From CAVSUB01 sp963730995 (GTDB taxonomy: Bacteria > Acidobacteriota > Vicinamibacteria > Vicinamibacterales > 2-12-FULL-66-21): DNA of 64,000 bases. The notes below the pieces were generated by a model. The model was not told the origin of the DNA. It did no database searches and saw nothing but the letters and a program-made list of their open reading frames with translations. The stretch lies in the NCBI GenBank assembly GCA_963730995.1, contig CAVSUB010000013.1:1240001-1304000 (forward strand), in the 5' to 3' direction. The translations under genes and the position numbers were made by a program. Each line of letters begins with the position of its first letter. Within the stretch, counting starts at the first letter, position 1. This document shows, piece after piece, positions 48,152-56,720 of the stretch.

Positions 48152-49161
48152 ACCCACGCCAATACGGCGACTGGGCGGTCCGCACGGCATTCAACGCCCG
48201 TCCGCCGCGGATCGCCGCCTCACGTGGCGTCTTTTCGAGCGCGTCCCTGGGCGGACCGGCGAGCGCGGAGAACGACGCCTCGACGCACTCGCCGAGTGCC
48301 TGCAGGTCGTAGCCGCCCTCGGTGACGAGCGCGATCCCCGCTCCTCCCGCCCAGCCGTGCAGCGCCTGCACGATCGCCGCGTATCCGTCGGTGGTGACGC
48401 GCATCGACGCCAGCGGGTCACGATCGTGCGCGTCGAAGCCGGCCGACACGATCACCAGCTCCGGACCGAACTGCGCGAGCACTGGACGCACGATCGAGCT
48501 GTACGACGAGCGCATAGTCAGCGTCGCCAGCCCCCGCCTCGAGCGGAACGTTGACGGTGAATCCGGCGCCGGCGGCCTGACCGACCTCGTCGGCGGCGCC
48601 GGTGCCCGGGTAGAACGGAAACTGGTGGCTGGATAGATATAGGACGCGTGGATCGTCGTAGAAGATCCACTGAGTGCCGTTGCCATGGTGCACGTCGATG
48701 TCGACGATGGCGACGCGGGAGAGTCCCCGGGCGAGCGCGTGCGCCGCGCCGACCGCGACGTTGTTGTACAGGCAGAAGCCCATGGCGCGGTCCCGCTCGG
48801 CGTGATGCCCGGGAGGCCGGACCAGAGCGAACGCCGGCGCTCGAGCATCAAGCGCATGGTCGACAGCGCCGATGGCCGCCCCTGCCGCCAGGAGGGCGAC
48901 CTCCTGCGATTCTGGCGACGTAAACGTGTCGGCGTCGAGCATCACGGCCCGGCCTGCCGTTGCGTCGATTTCGTCGAGGTACTGCGCGCCGTGGACGCGC
49001 GCAAGCTCCTCACGCGTGGCGGGTCGCGGCTCGACAGCGTGGCCACCACTCGCAGCCCAGTCGGCGGCGACCCGATCGAAGACCTCCGCCCTCTCGATCC
49101 GCTCCGGATGGCCGGGTGGCGTGACGTGGGCACCGAACCGGGGTGATGTGATGAGGATCAT
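48147..49161 (-). CDS. Histone-deacetylase-family protein (AcuC/HDAC-like), one frameshift
   Basis: Zinc-dependent deacetylase fold of about 338 residues. ATG 49161 gives MILITSPRFGAHVTPPGHPE. Active-site motifs are all present: LVRPPGHHAERDRAMGFCLY (the HH pair), VAIVDIDVHHGNGTQWIFYD (zinc Asp/His) and PFYPGTGAADEVG. A shift near 48525 joins the last third: LVIVSAGFDAHDRDPLASMR (third zinc Asp) and IALVTEGGYDLQALGECVEA. Bacterial members remove acetyl groups from acetyl-CoA synthetase, polyamines or other acetylated substrates; the target here is unknown. The start overlaps the acyltransferase stop by 4 nt. Confidence 0.9.
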
Positions 49162-49841
49162 GTACGACCTCCGGTCAACAGGGCGCGGGCCCGGCCTTCG
49201 AGCGTCGCCAGCGTCTGCTCGAGCTCCCGACGCTTCTCTTCCACTGTCGCTTCGGTCGCATCCGGCACCGCCAGCGGCGGCCCAATCGCAACGGCGACCG
49301 TGGCGAAGGGCCTCGGCAGCTGGGTGCGATCCCAGCTCGGCGCCTCCCAGAAGCGATCCGCTTCGACGTGAAACGGCAGGATCGGATGGCCGGTCGCGCC
49401 CGCGAGCCACACGGCACCGGGTTGCACGACGCGCGCCGGCCCGCGCGGCCCGTCCACCGTGAACCCAACCGGCCGCCCGGCGGCCAGATCACGCCGCATC
49501 TGGACGAGCGCGCGCGCGCCCCCGCGCGACGTCGATCCGCGCGCCGTTCCGAAGCCGAAGCGCTCGATGATCCCGGCGATCCACTCGCCGTCGAAGTTCC
49601 GGCTGGTGATCACGACGATCCGGCGATTTCGAAAGTAGTAGAGCCCGCCGAAGATCCGGCCGTGCCAGGTCACGAAGATCGGCTGGCGGCCCGATCTCAT
49701 GATCGCGTCCAGGTGGTCGTCGCCCTCCGACCGCCACGTCAGCGTGCGGCCGAGCACCGCCAGGAGCGGCGCGGCCATCGCAGCGATGGCCCTGGCTTTC
49801 AGGCGATCGATCCCGGACAGCGACGACTCGGACGTGCTCAC
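49158..49841 (-). CDS. DUF374-type lysophospholipid acyltransferase family protein
   Basis: A membrane-associated acyltransferase-like protein of about 227 residues. GTG 49841 overlaps the ETF-QO stop (GTGA). Motifs: PIFVTWHGRIFGGLYYFRNR with the HxxxxG-type site, VVITSRNFDGEWIAGIIERF, GTARGSTSRGGARALVQM and VGFTVDGPRGPARVVQPGAV. These match DUF374, found in Gram-negative bacteria and linked to acylation of lipid A or similar glycolipids. A hydrophobic N-terminal stretch (AAMAAPLLAVLGRTL) may anchor it to the membrane. The acyl acceptor is unknown. Confidence 0.82.
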   Translation of the reverse strand: MSTSESSLSGIDRLKARAIAAMAAPLLAVLGRTLTWRSEGDDHLDAIMRSGRQPIFVTWHGRIFGGLYYFRNRRIVVITSRNFDGEWIAGIIERFGFGTARGSTSRGGARALVQMRRDLAAGRPVGFTVDGPRGPARVVQPGAVWLAGATGHPILPFHVEADRFWEAPSWDRTQLPRPFATVAVAIGPPLAVPDATEATVEEKRRELEQTLATLEGRARALLTGGRT

Positions 49842-51508
49842 ATGCCTTCGTAGCCCGGACCGCCCCCTCCCTCCGGGGGCACCCAGTCGATGATCTGATA
49901 GGGGTCCATGATGTCGCACGTCTTGCAGTGGACGCAGTTCGAAGCGTTGATCTGCAGCCGCTTCGTGCCGTCGCCGGCATCGACCATCTCGTAGACGTTC
50001 GCCGGGCAGAATCGCGTGCAGGGGTTCCCGTATTCTTCACGGCAACGCGTCCGGCAGATGTCCGTGTCGTGAACGATGAGGTGAGAGGGCTGATCCTCTG
50101 CGTGGCGCGTGCCCGAGTAGTGAACGTTCGTGAGGCGATCGAACGTGAGTTGCCGATCGACTTTCGCGGGGTTCAGCGTGGCGTCGGGATCCGGCCGCCC
50201 GTCACGGTAGTAGTCCGCGATCTTCTTCATGCGCTCGTAGCCCGCGTGCGCCGGCATCGGATCGCGAACCCACCAGCCGCCAGAGACGAGAGAGAGGCCG
50301 GAGTAGGCGAGGCCCGCCAGCAGTCCGTAGCCAAAGCTCTGGTGCACGTTGCGAACCGGATAGAGCTCGCTCCGCACTTCGCTGGCGGCGATTTTCTCCT
50401 CGTAGGACCGCAGGCGCGTCGCCGAAACGTCTCCCTGCTTGACCGCCTCGAATGCCGTCTCGGCGGCCAGCATGCCCGTCCGCATCGCGAGGTGGACCCC
50501 CTTCAGGCGCATGGAATTCAGGAACCCGCCGGCGTCCCCGGCAATCAGGACACCGCCGGCGTAGACGCGCGGGATCGTGTGCCATCCGCCTTCAGGCAGC
50601 GCCTTGGCCCCGTAGCGCACCATCTGGCCGCCCGCGAGCAGGCCCGACACGAACGGATGCCTCTTGAAGTGCTGGAAGCGGACGTGCGGATCGAACATCG
50701 GATCCTGGTAGTCAAGCCCGCACACGAACCCGACCGCCAGCCGCCCCTCGGGCATGCTGTAGATGAATCCTCCGCCGAACTCCTCCATCCTGAGCGGGAA
50801 CCCCATCGTGTGCATGACGGTGCCGGATGGGACTCGGTCCGCGGGCACGTCCCACAGCTCCTTGATCCCCAGCGCATAGAGCTGCGGTAGACGGCCCTCG
50901 GAGAGCGCGAGCCGGCGCACGACGGCCTTGGTCAGGTTCCCTCGCACTCCGTCCGCCAGGATCGTGACCTTTGCGCGAATATCGACGCCAGCCTCGAAGG
51001 ACGATTTCTGCTCGCCGTGCTTGCCAATTCCGCGGTCCCCGGTCCGCACCCCGACCACCCGATCGTCTTCGTACAACACCTCGACCGCCGGAAAGCCGGT
51101 GAACACGTCCACGCCTTCCGCCTCGACGAGGCCGACCAGCCACTTCACGAACTTGTTCAGCGAGATGATGTAGTTGCCGTGGTTGGCGAGCGGGGGCGGC
51201 GTAATCGGAAACCGGAGCTTCCCGCCACGTGTGAGGAAATACACGTGATCGTGGTGCACGTCCGATGCGAGCGGCGCGTTGCGCTCCTTGAAGTCGGGGA
51301 CGAGCACCTTCAGCGCTGAAGGGTCCAGGACGGCGCCGGAGAGCATGTGCGCGCCCGCTTCCCGCGCCTTCTCCAGTACCGCGATCGCCAGCGGTTCGCC
51401 GCCCGCGCCTTTCTGAAGCTGGGCGAGGCGAAGCGCCGCGGACATTCCAGCCGGTCCACCGCCGACGATGAGCACATCGACTTCGAGGGTTTCGCGTTGG
51501 GCAGCCAT
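49838..51508 (-). CDS. Electron transfer flavoprotein-ubiquinone oxidoreductase
   Basis: Passes electrons from ETF to the quinone pool at the inner membrane. 556 residues in an intact frame. The N-terminal FAD site is VDVLIVGGGPAGMSAALRLA. The middle has GAHMLSGAVLDPSALKVLVP and VLIAGDAGGFLNSMRLKGVH. The C-terminal ferredoxin part carries the cysteines for a 4Fe-4S cluster: CREEYGNPCTRFCPANVYEM and NASNCVHCKTCDIMDPYQII. It lies downstream of etfB-etfA with a 64-nt repeat-filled spacer, so the three products form one electron-transfer chain, probably serving fatty-acid or amino-acid oxidation. Confidence 0.95.
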   Translation of the reverse strand: MAAQRETLEVDVLIVGGGPAGMSAALRLAQLQKGAGGEPLAIAVLEKAREAGAHMLSGAVLDPSALKVLVPDFKERNAPLASDVHHDHVYFLTRGGKLRFPITPPPLANHGNYIISLNKFVKWLVGLVEAEGVDVFTGFPAVEVLYEDDRVVGVRTGDRGIGKHGEQKSSFEAGVDIRAKVTILADGVRGNLTKAVVRRLALSEGRLPQLYALGIKELWDVPADRVPSGTVMHTMGFPLRMEEFGGGFIYSMPEGRLAVGFVCGLDYQDPMFDPHVRFQHFKRHPFVSGLLAGGQMVRYGAKALPEGGWHTIPRVYAGGVLIAGDAGGFLNSMRLKGVHLAMRTGMLAAETAFEAVKQGDVSATRLRSYEEKIAASEVRSELYPVRNVHQSFGYGLLAGLAYSGLSLVSGGWWVRDPMPAHAGYERMKKIADYYRDGRPDPDATLNPAKVDRQLTFDRLTNVHYSGTRHAEDQPSHLIVHDTDICRTRCREEYGNPCTRFCPANVYEMVDAGDGTKRLQINASNCVHCKTCDIMDPYQIIDWVPPEGGGGPGYEGM

Positions 51509-51572
51509 CAGCTCTCAGCTTACAGCTTTCAGCTCCCAGCCTTGCTGACGGCTGAGAGCCGACAGCTGAGAG
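51509..51572. repeat. Inverted CAGCTCT/AGCTTTC repeat cassette between ETF-QO and etfA
   Basis: The left arm contains AGCTCTCAGCTTACAGCTTT and CAGCTCCCAGCC. An 8-nt loop is followed by GGCTGAGAGCC and GACAGCTGAGAGCT, the reverse complement of the left arm with a few mismatches. The outer 11 bp (AGCTCTCAGCT / AGCTGAGAGCT) pair perfectly. It fills the whole spacer. Confidence 0.8.
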
Positions 51573-52532
51573 CTACTTGTTCAATTCCGCGATCAGTGCC
51601 GGCACGATCTCGAACAGATCGCCGGCGATGCCATAGTCGGCGACCTCGAAGATCGGCGCGTCCGGATCCTTGTTGATGGCCACGATCGTTCTTGCGCCCT
51701 TCATGCCGACGAGATGCTGAATGGCGCCGGAGATGCCGAGCGCGAGGTAGAGACGCGGTGCGACCGTCTGACCGGAGCTGCCGACCTGCCGGTCCATCGG
51801 CAGCCACCCGGCGTCGCAGATCGGCCGCGACGCGGCGATCTCCGCGCCGAGCGCCTGGGCGAGATCCTGGGCGATCTTGAGATGTTCCTGCCCCTTGATT
51901 CCGCGCCCCACCGCAACGATCCGCTCTGCCTGAGAAAGGTCGACGGCCTGCCTGGCTTCTTTGAACGGCGGCTCCGGCTTCTGCCGGATGGCCGACGCAT
52001 CGAGGGCGACATCCAGCGCACGAACCGGAGCCGGCGAGTCACCCTTCGACACGGCATCGGCACGGAAGGCGCCGATCTGGAACGTCACGAGGTGTGGTGC
52101 AGGGCCGGCGGGCTGAACATCAGCGGCCAACTTGCCTTGAAACACGGGCCGCGTGAACACGAACCCGCCGTCCTCCGAGCGCTGCGCCACGACGTCGGTG
52201 ACGAGCGGCCTGGAAAGCCTCGCAGCCAGCGCGGGAGCGAAATCGCGCGTTTGGTAGGTGTGCGGAAAGAACACCAACGTCGGCGACGTCTGCTCGATCA
52301 CCGCCCGCAATGCGACGATGTGCCCGTCGGCCGTGTACTCTTCGAGCGCGGGCGCATCGACGGTCAGGACCTCGCCCACGGCGGCGGCCGCGAGCTCCTG
52401 CGCTGCGGCGTCGAGACCCGAACCCAGCACAACGACGGCGATCGGCCCGCCAGCCTGCTGGCCCGCGGCAATCGCCTCCCAACTCGCGCGATTCAACTTG
52501 CCCTGTCGCTGCTCCGCGACAACGAGGATCAT
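51573..52532 (-). CDS. etfA: Electron transfer flavoprotein alpha subunit
   Basis: FAD-binding subunit of ETF. 319 residues. The N-terminal domain starts MILVVAEQRQGKLNRASWEA, with VFFPHTYQTRDFAPALAARL. The C-terminal FAD domain has AERIVAVGRGIKGQEHLKIA, DAGWLPMDRQVGSSGQTVAP, LYLALGISGAIQHLVGMKGA and TIVAINKDPDAPIFEVADYG, the family signature. The start overlaps the etfB stop (TGATG). Confidence 0.96.
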   Translation of the reverse strand: MILVVAEQRQGKLNRASWEAIAAGQQAGGPIAVVVLGSGLDAAAQELAAAAVGEVLTVDAPALEEYTADGHIVALRAVIEQTSPTLVFFPHTYQTRDFAPALAARLSRPLVTDVVAQRSEDGGFVFTRPVFQGKLAADVQPAGPAPHLVTFQIGAFRADAVSKGDSPAPVRALDVALDASAIRQKPEPPFKEARQAVDLSQAERIVAVGRGIKGQEHLKIAQDLAQALGAEIAASRPICDAGWLPMDRQVGSSGQTVAPRLYLALGISGAIQHLVGMKGARTIVAINKDPDAPIFEVADYGIAGDLFEIVPALIAELNK

Positions 52533-53302
52533 CAGATCACTCTCGCATCGTCACGAAGGCGGCTGACGAGCGCTTTCGCGGCCTCGGCCGGAGAACCGGA
52601 AATCATCTGCGTCTCCTTGGCCTTCTCGGGAACGTATACGCGAAGGATCCGCTGGGTCCCGGCCGGGACGGCCGCCGGCGCCACCTTCCGAATCTCCTTC
52701 TTCTTCGCGGCCATGATGCCTTTGAGCGTCGCGTAGCGAAGCTGATTGATCCCGCTCTGAATCGTCAGAAGCGCCGGGAGCGGAATGGTCAGCCACTGAA
52801 ACCACCCGCCCTCGAGCTCGCGCTTGACGCGGAGCGACCCGTCGCTCGCCTGGACCTCCATGATGATCGTGGCGTGCGGCATGCCAAGAGCCTCGGCAAG
52901 GATGACGCCGACCTGGCCGAACCCTTGATCGTCGGATTGCAATCCCGTGAGGACCAGATCGAACTTCTCGTCGCGCGCGGCCGAGGCCAGCATGGCCGCC
53001 ACCGACGCTGCATCGAGGCCCGCCGTGTCCGCACCATCTGCGTACTCGACGTGAACCGCCCGATCGGCACCGCGGGCCAGCGCCTCGCGGATCACCTGCG
53101 ACGCGCGGGCAGGTCCCGCACAACAGACCACGACCTCGCCGCCATGTTTTTCCTTGAGGCGGAGCGCTTCTTCCAGCGCGTACGCGTCGGGCTCGTTGAG
53201 CTCGAAGCTGGCGTCGTTGTCGCGAATCCAGGTGCCGGCCTCGCTGACGCGCAACGGCCACTCGCGCGTCACGACCTGCTTGATGCAGACGGCGATTTTC
53301 AT
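52532..53302 (-). CDS. etfB: Electron transfer flavoprotein beta subunit
   Basis: AMP-binding subunit of ETF. 256 residues: MKIAVCIKQVVTREWPLRVS, EPDAYALEEALRLKEKHGGE, VVCCAGPARASQVIREALAR and DLVLTGLQSDDQGFGQVGVI, then KRELEGGWFQWLTIPLPALL. It is translationally coupled to etfA. Upstream, after a 153-nt repeat-rich spacer, lies fabF in the same direction, so fatty-acid synthesis and ETF genes form one long minus-strand block. Confidence 0.95.
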   Translation of the reverse strand: MKIAVCIKQVVTREWPLRVSEAGTWIRDNDASFELNEPDAYALEEALRLKEKHGGEVVVCCAGPARASQVIREALARGADRAVHVEYADGADTAGLDAASVAAMLASAARDEKFDLVLTGLQSDDQGFGQVGVILAEALGMPHATIIMEVQASDGSLRVKRELEGGWFQWLTIPLPALLTIQSGINQLRYATLKGIMAAKKKEIRKVAPAAVPAGTQRILRVYVPEKAKETQMISGSPAEAAKALVSRLRDDARVI

Positions 53303-53306
53303 TGGG

Positions 53307-53455
53307 AAAGCTTCCAGCTACCAGCTTCCAGCTCCCAGCTCTTCGTGCAGGGCGCGGGCTTCCGCCCTCGCGCGACGCGCTCCTGGGAGACTCGCCGAAG
53401 CCTTGCGGAGGCGGTCAGCCCGCTCCGCTGACAGCTGAGAGCTGATGGCTGAGAG
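53307..53455. repeat. AGCTTCC-type inverted cassette between etfB and fabF
   Basis: The left arm (53307-53340) is GCTTCCA-type units (AGCTTCC, AGCTACC, AGCTTCC, AGCTCCC). A core of about 80 nt contains small palindromes such as GGGCGCGGGCTTCCGCCC. The right arm (53421-53455) is GACAGCTGAGAGCTGATGGC and TGAGAGCT, roughly the reverse complement of the left arm. It occupies nearly the whole spacer. Confidence 0.8.
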
Positions 53456-54697
53456 CTATTCCCCATACCGTCTAAACAGGAGGGCCCCATTGGTGCCGCC
53501 GAAGCCGAAGGAGTTCGACAGCGCGTATTCGATCTTCTTCTCGCGCTTCTGGTTGGGAACGTAGTCGAGGTCGCACTCGGGGTCGGGGAACTCGTAATTG
53601 ATTGTCGGCGGAATGACCTGATGCTTCACGGCGAGCACGGTGATGCCCGCCTCGAGGCCGCCGGCAGCGCCGAGCAGGTGCCCCGTCATCGATTTGGTCG
53701 AGGAGATCGCCAGCGCGCGGGCGTGATCGCCGAACAGGCGCTTGATCGCCAGCGTTTCCAGCTTGTCGTTGAATGGCGTGGACGTGCCGTGCGCGTTGAT
53801 GTAGTCGACCTGCGCCGGCTGCACCCCGGCGTGCTTGAGCGCCTTGTCCATCACGCGCATCCCGCCGTCTCCGTCTTCGGAGGGCGCCGTGATGTGGAAC
53901 GCATCGGCGGACATCCCGTAACCGACCAGCTCCGCGTAGATGGGCGCTCTGCGCTGCTTGGCAAACTCCAGTTCCTCGAGAATGATGACGCCGGCGCCTT
54001 CCCCCATGACGAAGCCGTCGCGCTCGCGATCGAATGGACGGCTGGCGTGCAGCGGATCCGCGTTGCGCGTGGACAGCGCGCGCATCGCGGCGAAGCCGCC
54101 GACGGCCAACGGCGTGATCGCCGCCTCCGACCCGCCCGCGATCATCACGTCAGCCTCGTTCCGCCGGATGATCTCGAATGCGTCGCCGATGGCGTGGGCC
54201 GACGCGGAGCAGGCGGTGCACGTCGCCGAGTTGGGGCCCTTCGCGCTGAACCGGATGGAGACCTGGCCCGCCGCCAGATTGATGATGGAAGCAGGGATGA
54301 AGAACGGCGAAATCCGCCGCGGGCCGCCCTCGATGAGCGCCTTGTGCTCGCGCTCGATGGTGCTGAATCCCCCGATCCCGGACCCGATGAACACGCCCAC
54401 ACGGGTCGCGATGTCCTCCGTCACCGACACGCCGGCGTCGTCCATGGCGAACTGAGAGGCCGCGATGGCGTACTGGATGAAGACGTCCATCTTCTTGACG
54501 TCTTTCTTGTTGACGAATTGCAGCGGGTCGAATCCCTTGACCTCTCCCGCGATCTGAGAGGAAAACTCCGCGGCGTCGAAATGCGTGATGGGACCAATCC
54601 CGCCGCGACCGGCGCAGAGCGCCTCCCAGTTCGCTTCGGTGCCGATTCCGAGTGGCGACACCAGGCCGACGCCCGTCACCACGACCCGCCTGCTCAA
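53456..54697 (-). CDS. fabF: 3-oxoacyl-[acyl-carrier-protein] synthase II
   Basis: Condensing enzyme of fatty-acid elongation. 413 residues in one frame. MSRRVVVTGVGLVSPLGIGT, the nucleophile Cys in SATCTACSASAHAIGDAFEI, the first His in YINAHGTSTPFNDKLETLAI and the second in STKSMTGHLLGAAGGLEAGI form the Cys-His-His triad. The C-terminus has NSFGFGGTNGALLFRRYGE. It follows acpP after 19 nt. Confidence 0.96.
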   Translation of the reverse strand: MSRRVVVTGVGLVSPLGIGTEANWEALCAGRGGIGPITHFDAAEFSSQIAGEVKGFDPLQFVNKKDVKKMDVFIQYAIAASQFAMDDAGVSVTEDIATRVGVFIGSGIGGFSTIEREHKALIEGGPRRISPFFIPASIINLAAGQVSIRFSAKGPNSATCTACSASAHAIGDAFEIIRRNEADVMIAGGSEAAITPLAVGGFAAMRALSTRNADPLHASRPFDRERDGFVMGEGAGVIILEELEFAKQRRAPIYAELVGYGMSADAFHITAPSEDGDGGMRVMDKALKHAGVQPAQVDYINAHGTSTPFNDKLETLAIKRLFGDHARALAISSTKSMTGHLLGAAGGLEAGITVLAVKHQVIPPTINYEFPDPECDLDYVPNQKREKKIEYALSNSFGFGGTNGALLFRRYGE

Positions 54698-54716
54698 AGC
54701 GCCTCCGTCCGGGTGG

Positions 54717-54956
54717 TCACTTCTTTTTGCTGTGCGATTCGATGTATTCGATCGCTTCCTTCACGCGCGTGATCTTTTCGGCGTCCTCGTCCGGAATCTC
54801 GATGCCGAATTCCTCTTCGAAGGCCATCACCAGCTCCACCGTGTCGAGCGAGTCGGCCCCAAGATCGTCCACGAACGAGGCGTCCGGGGTCACTTCTTCT
54901 TCGTCGACGCCCAGCTGCTCCACGATGATGCTCTTTACTTTGTCTGCGACGGCCAT
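54717..54956 (-). CDS. acpP: Acyl carrier protein
   Basis: Carries growing acyl chains on 4'-phosphopantetheine. The 79-residue acidic protein has the modification site DDLGADSLDTVELVMAFEEE, with Ser in the DSL motif. It starts MAVADKVKSIIVEQLGVDEE and ends in a short basic tail (HSKKK). Placed between fabG and fabF as in many bacteria. Confidence 0.97.
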   Translation of the reverse strand: MAVADKVKSIIVEQLGVDEEEVTPDASFVDDLGADSLDTVELVMAFEEEFGIEIPDEDAEKITRVKEAIEYIESHSKKK

Positions 54957-55026
54957 TCAGTCCTCCATCTCTCACCAGTGGGTCGGGCCCGGAGACCCGC
55001 GCGCGATTCGGGTCGAATGACCCGTC

Positions 55027-55767
55027 CTACATGTACATTCCGCCGTTCACGGCGAGTACCTGCCCCGTAATATACGACGCCTCGTCCGAGGCCAGAAAAC
55101 AGACTGCCGACGCAACGTCGGCCGGCGTGCCGAAGCGCCGGAGCGGGATCCGGGACATCCAGTCCTCCTGCGCCCGCTCCGTGATGGCGCGCGTCATATC
55201 CGTCTCGATCATCCCGGGCGCAACGACGTTGACGGTAACTCCGCGGGACCCGACTTCCTGCGCGACAGACTTCACGAAGCCGATGAGACCCGCCTTCGAG
55301 GCTGCGTAGTTCGCCTGACCGGGATTGCCCGACTGCCCCACCACCGAGCTGATGCAGACGATGCGTCCGCCCCGCTGCCGGATCATCGGCTTGAGGACGG
55401 CTTGCGTGAGCGCGAACACAGCTGTCAGGTTCGTCGCCAGCACCGAATCCCAGTCGTCGCGTTTCAGCCTGATCAGCAGCTGGTCGCGCGCGATGCCGGC
55501 ATTGTTCACCAGGATGTCGATGCGGCTGTGACGGGCGATGACGTCGGCTACCGCGCGATCGATGTCGGCGGGTTCCGTCACGTCCAGCGCAATCGCCTCG
55601 ACCATTCCACCAGTGGCGGCAATCGCCTCTGCCACGACGTTGGCGTGATCCCCGCGCGCGGCCGCCACGACGTGCGCGCCTTGTGCCGCCAGCTGCGACG
55701 CGATCGCCCGGCCGATCCCCCGGGAAGCACCCGTCACGAGTGCTACTCGACCCGATAGGTCAATCAT
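55027..55767 (-). CDS. fabG: 3-oxoacyl-[acyl-carrier-protein] reductase
   Basis: NADPH-dependent short-chain dehydrogenase. 246 residues: VALVTGASRGIGRAIASQLA (cofactor loop), DILVNNAGIARDQLLIRLKR, ISSVVGQSGNPGQANYAASK with the Ser-Tyr-Lys catalytic set, and NVVAPGMIETDMTRAITERA. It lies 11 nt after fabD and 70 nt before acpP. Confidence 0.96.
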   Translation of the reverse strand: MIDLSGRVALVTGASRGIGRAIASQLAAQGAHVVAAARGDHANVVAEAIAATGGMVEAIALDVTEPADIDRAVADVIARHSRIDILVNNAGIARDQLLIRLKRDDWDSVLATNLTAVFALTQAVLKPMIRQRGGRIVCISSVVGQSGNPGQANYAASKAGLIGFVKSVAQEVGSRGVTVNVVAPGMIETDMTRAITERAQEDWMSRIPLRRFGTPADVASAVCFLASDEASYITGQVLAVNGGMYM

Positions 55768-55778
55768 AGTTGAAGCCG

Positions 55779-56720
55779 TCAGCCCGCCGTCAGCTGCGCG
55801 AGCGCCGCGTCCAGCCCTTCCGCGTCACCGACACTGACCACAGGTACGGTCCGGTCAATCTTCCGTATCAAGCCGGCGAGCACGTTGCCGGGACCGAGCT
55901 CGACGAACCGCGTCGTACCCTCGCGGACCAACCGCGTGACGACATCCTGCCAGCGCACCGGCGACGAGACCTGCCGTATGAGCGCGTCCACCGACTCCGC
56001 CGCACTGCGCTTCGGCTCGGCATCCACGTTGGCGACCACCGGAATGCGCGGATCCCGTACCGCAAGGCCCCGGAGATCGACGGCCAGCCGCTCCTCCGCC
56101 GGCTTCATCAGCGCGCAATGGAACGGTGCGCTCACTGCCAGGGGTATCACCCGTTTCGCGCCGGCGGCACGCGCGAGCTCCCCTGCGCGTGCGACCGCGT
56201 CGGCGTGGCCCGCAATGACCACCTGACCCGGCGCGTTCAGGTTCGCCGGCGAGACGACGCGCCCCGACAGCTGTTCGACAGCCGTACGGCAGGCGTCTGT
56301 CACAGCTGTCTCGTCGAGCCCGAGGATTGCCGCCATGGCGCCCTCGCCAACCGGAACGGCCTCCTGCATGTACTGCCCTCGGCGCCTCACGGTCCTCAAG
56401 GCATCCGCGAAGGATAGCGTACCGGCCGCCACGTGCGCGGCGTACTCGCCGAGGCTGTGGCCCGCTGCAAATGACGGGCGCAGACCTCGAGACTCGATGA
56501 GGCGGCAGGCGGCCACGCTCGCCGCAAGAATCGCCGGCTGAGTGTTCTCCGTGAGCTGGAGGCGGTCGGCTGGCCCCTCGAAGCATAGCCCGCTCAGCGA
56601 CTCGCCAAGCGCCGCATCAGCCTCCGCAAACGTCTCGCGGCAGATGTCGAACCGCGAGGCAAGGCTCTGCCCCATCCCGACCTGCTGCGCACCCTGACCA
56701 GGAAAGACGAACGCAATCAT
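55779..56720 (-). CDS. fabD: Malonyl-CoA:ACP transacylase
   Basis: Loads malonate onto ACP. 313 residues: MIAFVFPGQGAQQVGMGQSL, the active-site Ser in FAAGHSLGEYAAHVAAGTLS, the oxyanion region QLTENTQPAILAASVAA, and the catalytic His in VIPLAVSAPFHCALMKPAEE. The ATG overlaps the plsX stop by 4 nt, implying coupled translation. Confidence 0.96.
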   Translation of the reverse strand: MIAFVFPGQGAQQVGMGQSLASRFDICRETFAEADAALGESLSGLCFEGPADRLQLTENTQPAILAASVAACRLIESRGLRPSFAAGHSLGEYAAHVAAGTLSFADALRTVRRRGQYMQEAVPVGEGAMAAILGLDETAVTDACRTAVEQLSGRVVSPANLNAPGQVVIAGHADAVARAGELARAAGAKRVIPLAVSAPFHCALMKPAEERLAVDLRGLAVRDPRIPVVANVDAEPKRSAAESVDALIRQVSSPVRWQDVVTRLVREGTTRFVELGPGNVLAGLIRKIDRTVPVVSVGDAEGLDAALAQLTAG

